Shown here: in pieces, positions 64,000 to 64,000 of the stretch | Layout of the letters: every line of letters starts with the position of its first letter | Numbering within the stretch: the first letter of the stretch is position 1 | Assembly (NCBI RefSeq): GCF_012726175.1 | Contig: NZ_JAASAD010000003.1 | Location: 124,001 to 188,000, forward strand | DNA length: 64,000 nt | Source: Micromonospora sp. HNM0581 | Lineage (GTDB): Bacteria > Actinomycetota > Actinomycetes > Mycobacteriales > Micromonosporaceae | Direction: 5' to 3' | Position numbers and translations under genes: made by a program | Notes under the pieces: model-generated | Database searches by the model: none | Seen by the model: the letters and a program-made list of their open reading frames with translations, nothing else | What the model was told of the DNA's origin: nothing

Positions 64000-64000
64000 T

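Overview
The window is high-GC actinobacterial DNA: GTG and TTG starts are frequent, operons are dense with ATGA/GTGA stop-start overlaps, and the right half carries the cell-division and kinase locus typical of the group. Gene order in that half (crgA, DUF881, class E sortase, pabA, pknB, pknA, pbpA, rodA, pstP, fhaB, fhaA, tRNA-Leu) fits a Micromonosporaceae-like chromosome not far from the replication origin. The genus cannot be fixed from the sequence alone.

Left part (1 to 28.2 kb): a natural-product cluster that I read as a formycin-type pyrazolopyrimidine C-nucleoside pathway combined with a coformycin/pentostatin-type cassette. N-N bond genes (lysine N6-hydroxylase, then a cupin/methionyl-tRNA-synthetase-like hydrazine synthetase) lie next to a saccharopine-dehydrogenase-like protein, an amino-acid-oxidase-like flavoprotein, a Rieske oxygenase, a flavin dehydrogenase, an amidohydrolase and a class III aminotransferase. 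Together these could make an aminopyrazole dicarboxylate. A beta-RFAP-synthase/ForT-like C-glycoside synthase would join it to PRPP. Paralogues of PurC, PurB, PurA and a free PurH cyclohydrolase domain would build and aminate the second ring in the manner of purine synthesis. A HisG homologue, a second divergent PurC and a short-chain reductase match the three-gene coformycin set, whose product would protect formycin from adenosine deaminase. HAD and Nudix hydrolases, a PfkB kinase, an MFS exporter and an ECF sigma factor complete the locus.

Junction (28.0 to 31.9 kb): a scar region. It has the 3' end of a tRNA-Thr with a terminator inside the 3' end of the last cluster gene, a decayed IS701-type transposase, a DNA methyltransferase with a GGCGTC repeat expansion, an excisionase-like gene, and a tyrosine integrase broken by two frameshifts and abutting an intact tRNA-Gly(CCC). 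This is the end of an integrative element, and the cluster next to it may have arrived by the same kind of event.

Right part (32 to 64 kb): a secreted metalloprotease, a PNPOx-like protein, dcd, two tandem NlpC/P60 hydrolases, a membrane iron-sulfur oxidoreductase, then the crgA-to-fhaA cell-wall and phosphorylation locus. tRNA-Leu(CAG) follows, then a sugar epimerase with a TagA-type glycosyltransferase, a secreted subtilisin, an XRE/DUF397 pair, and several membrane proteins including two small PASTA proteins. Genes here work mainly in cell-wall growth and its Ser/Thr-kinase control.
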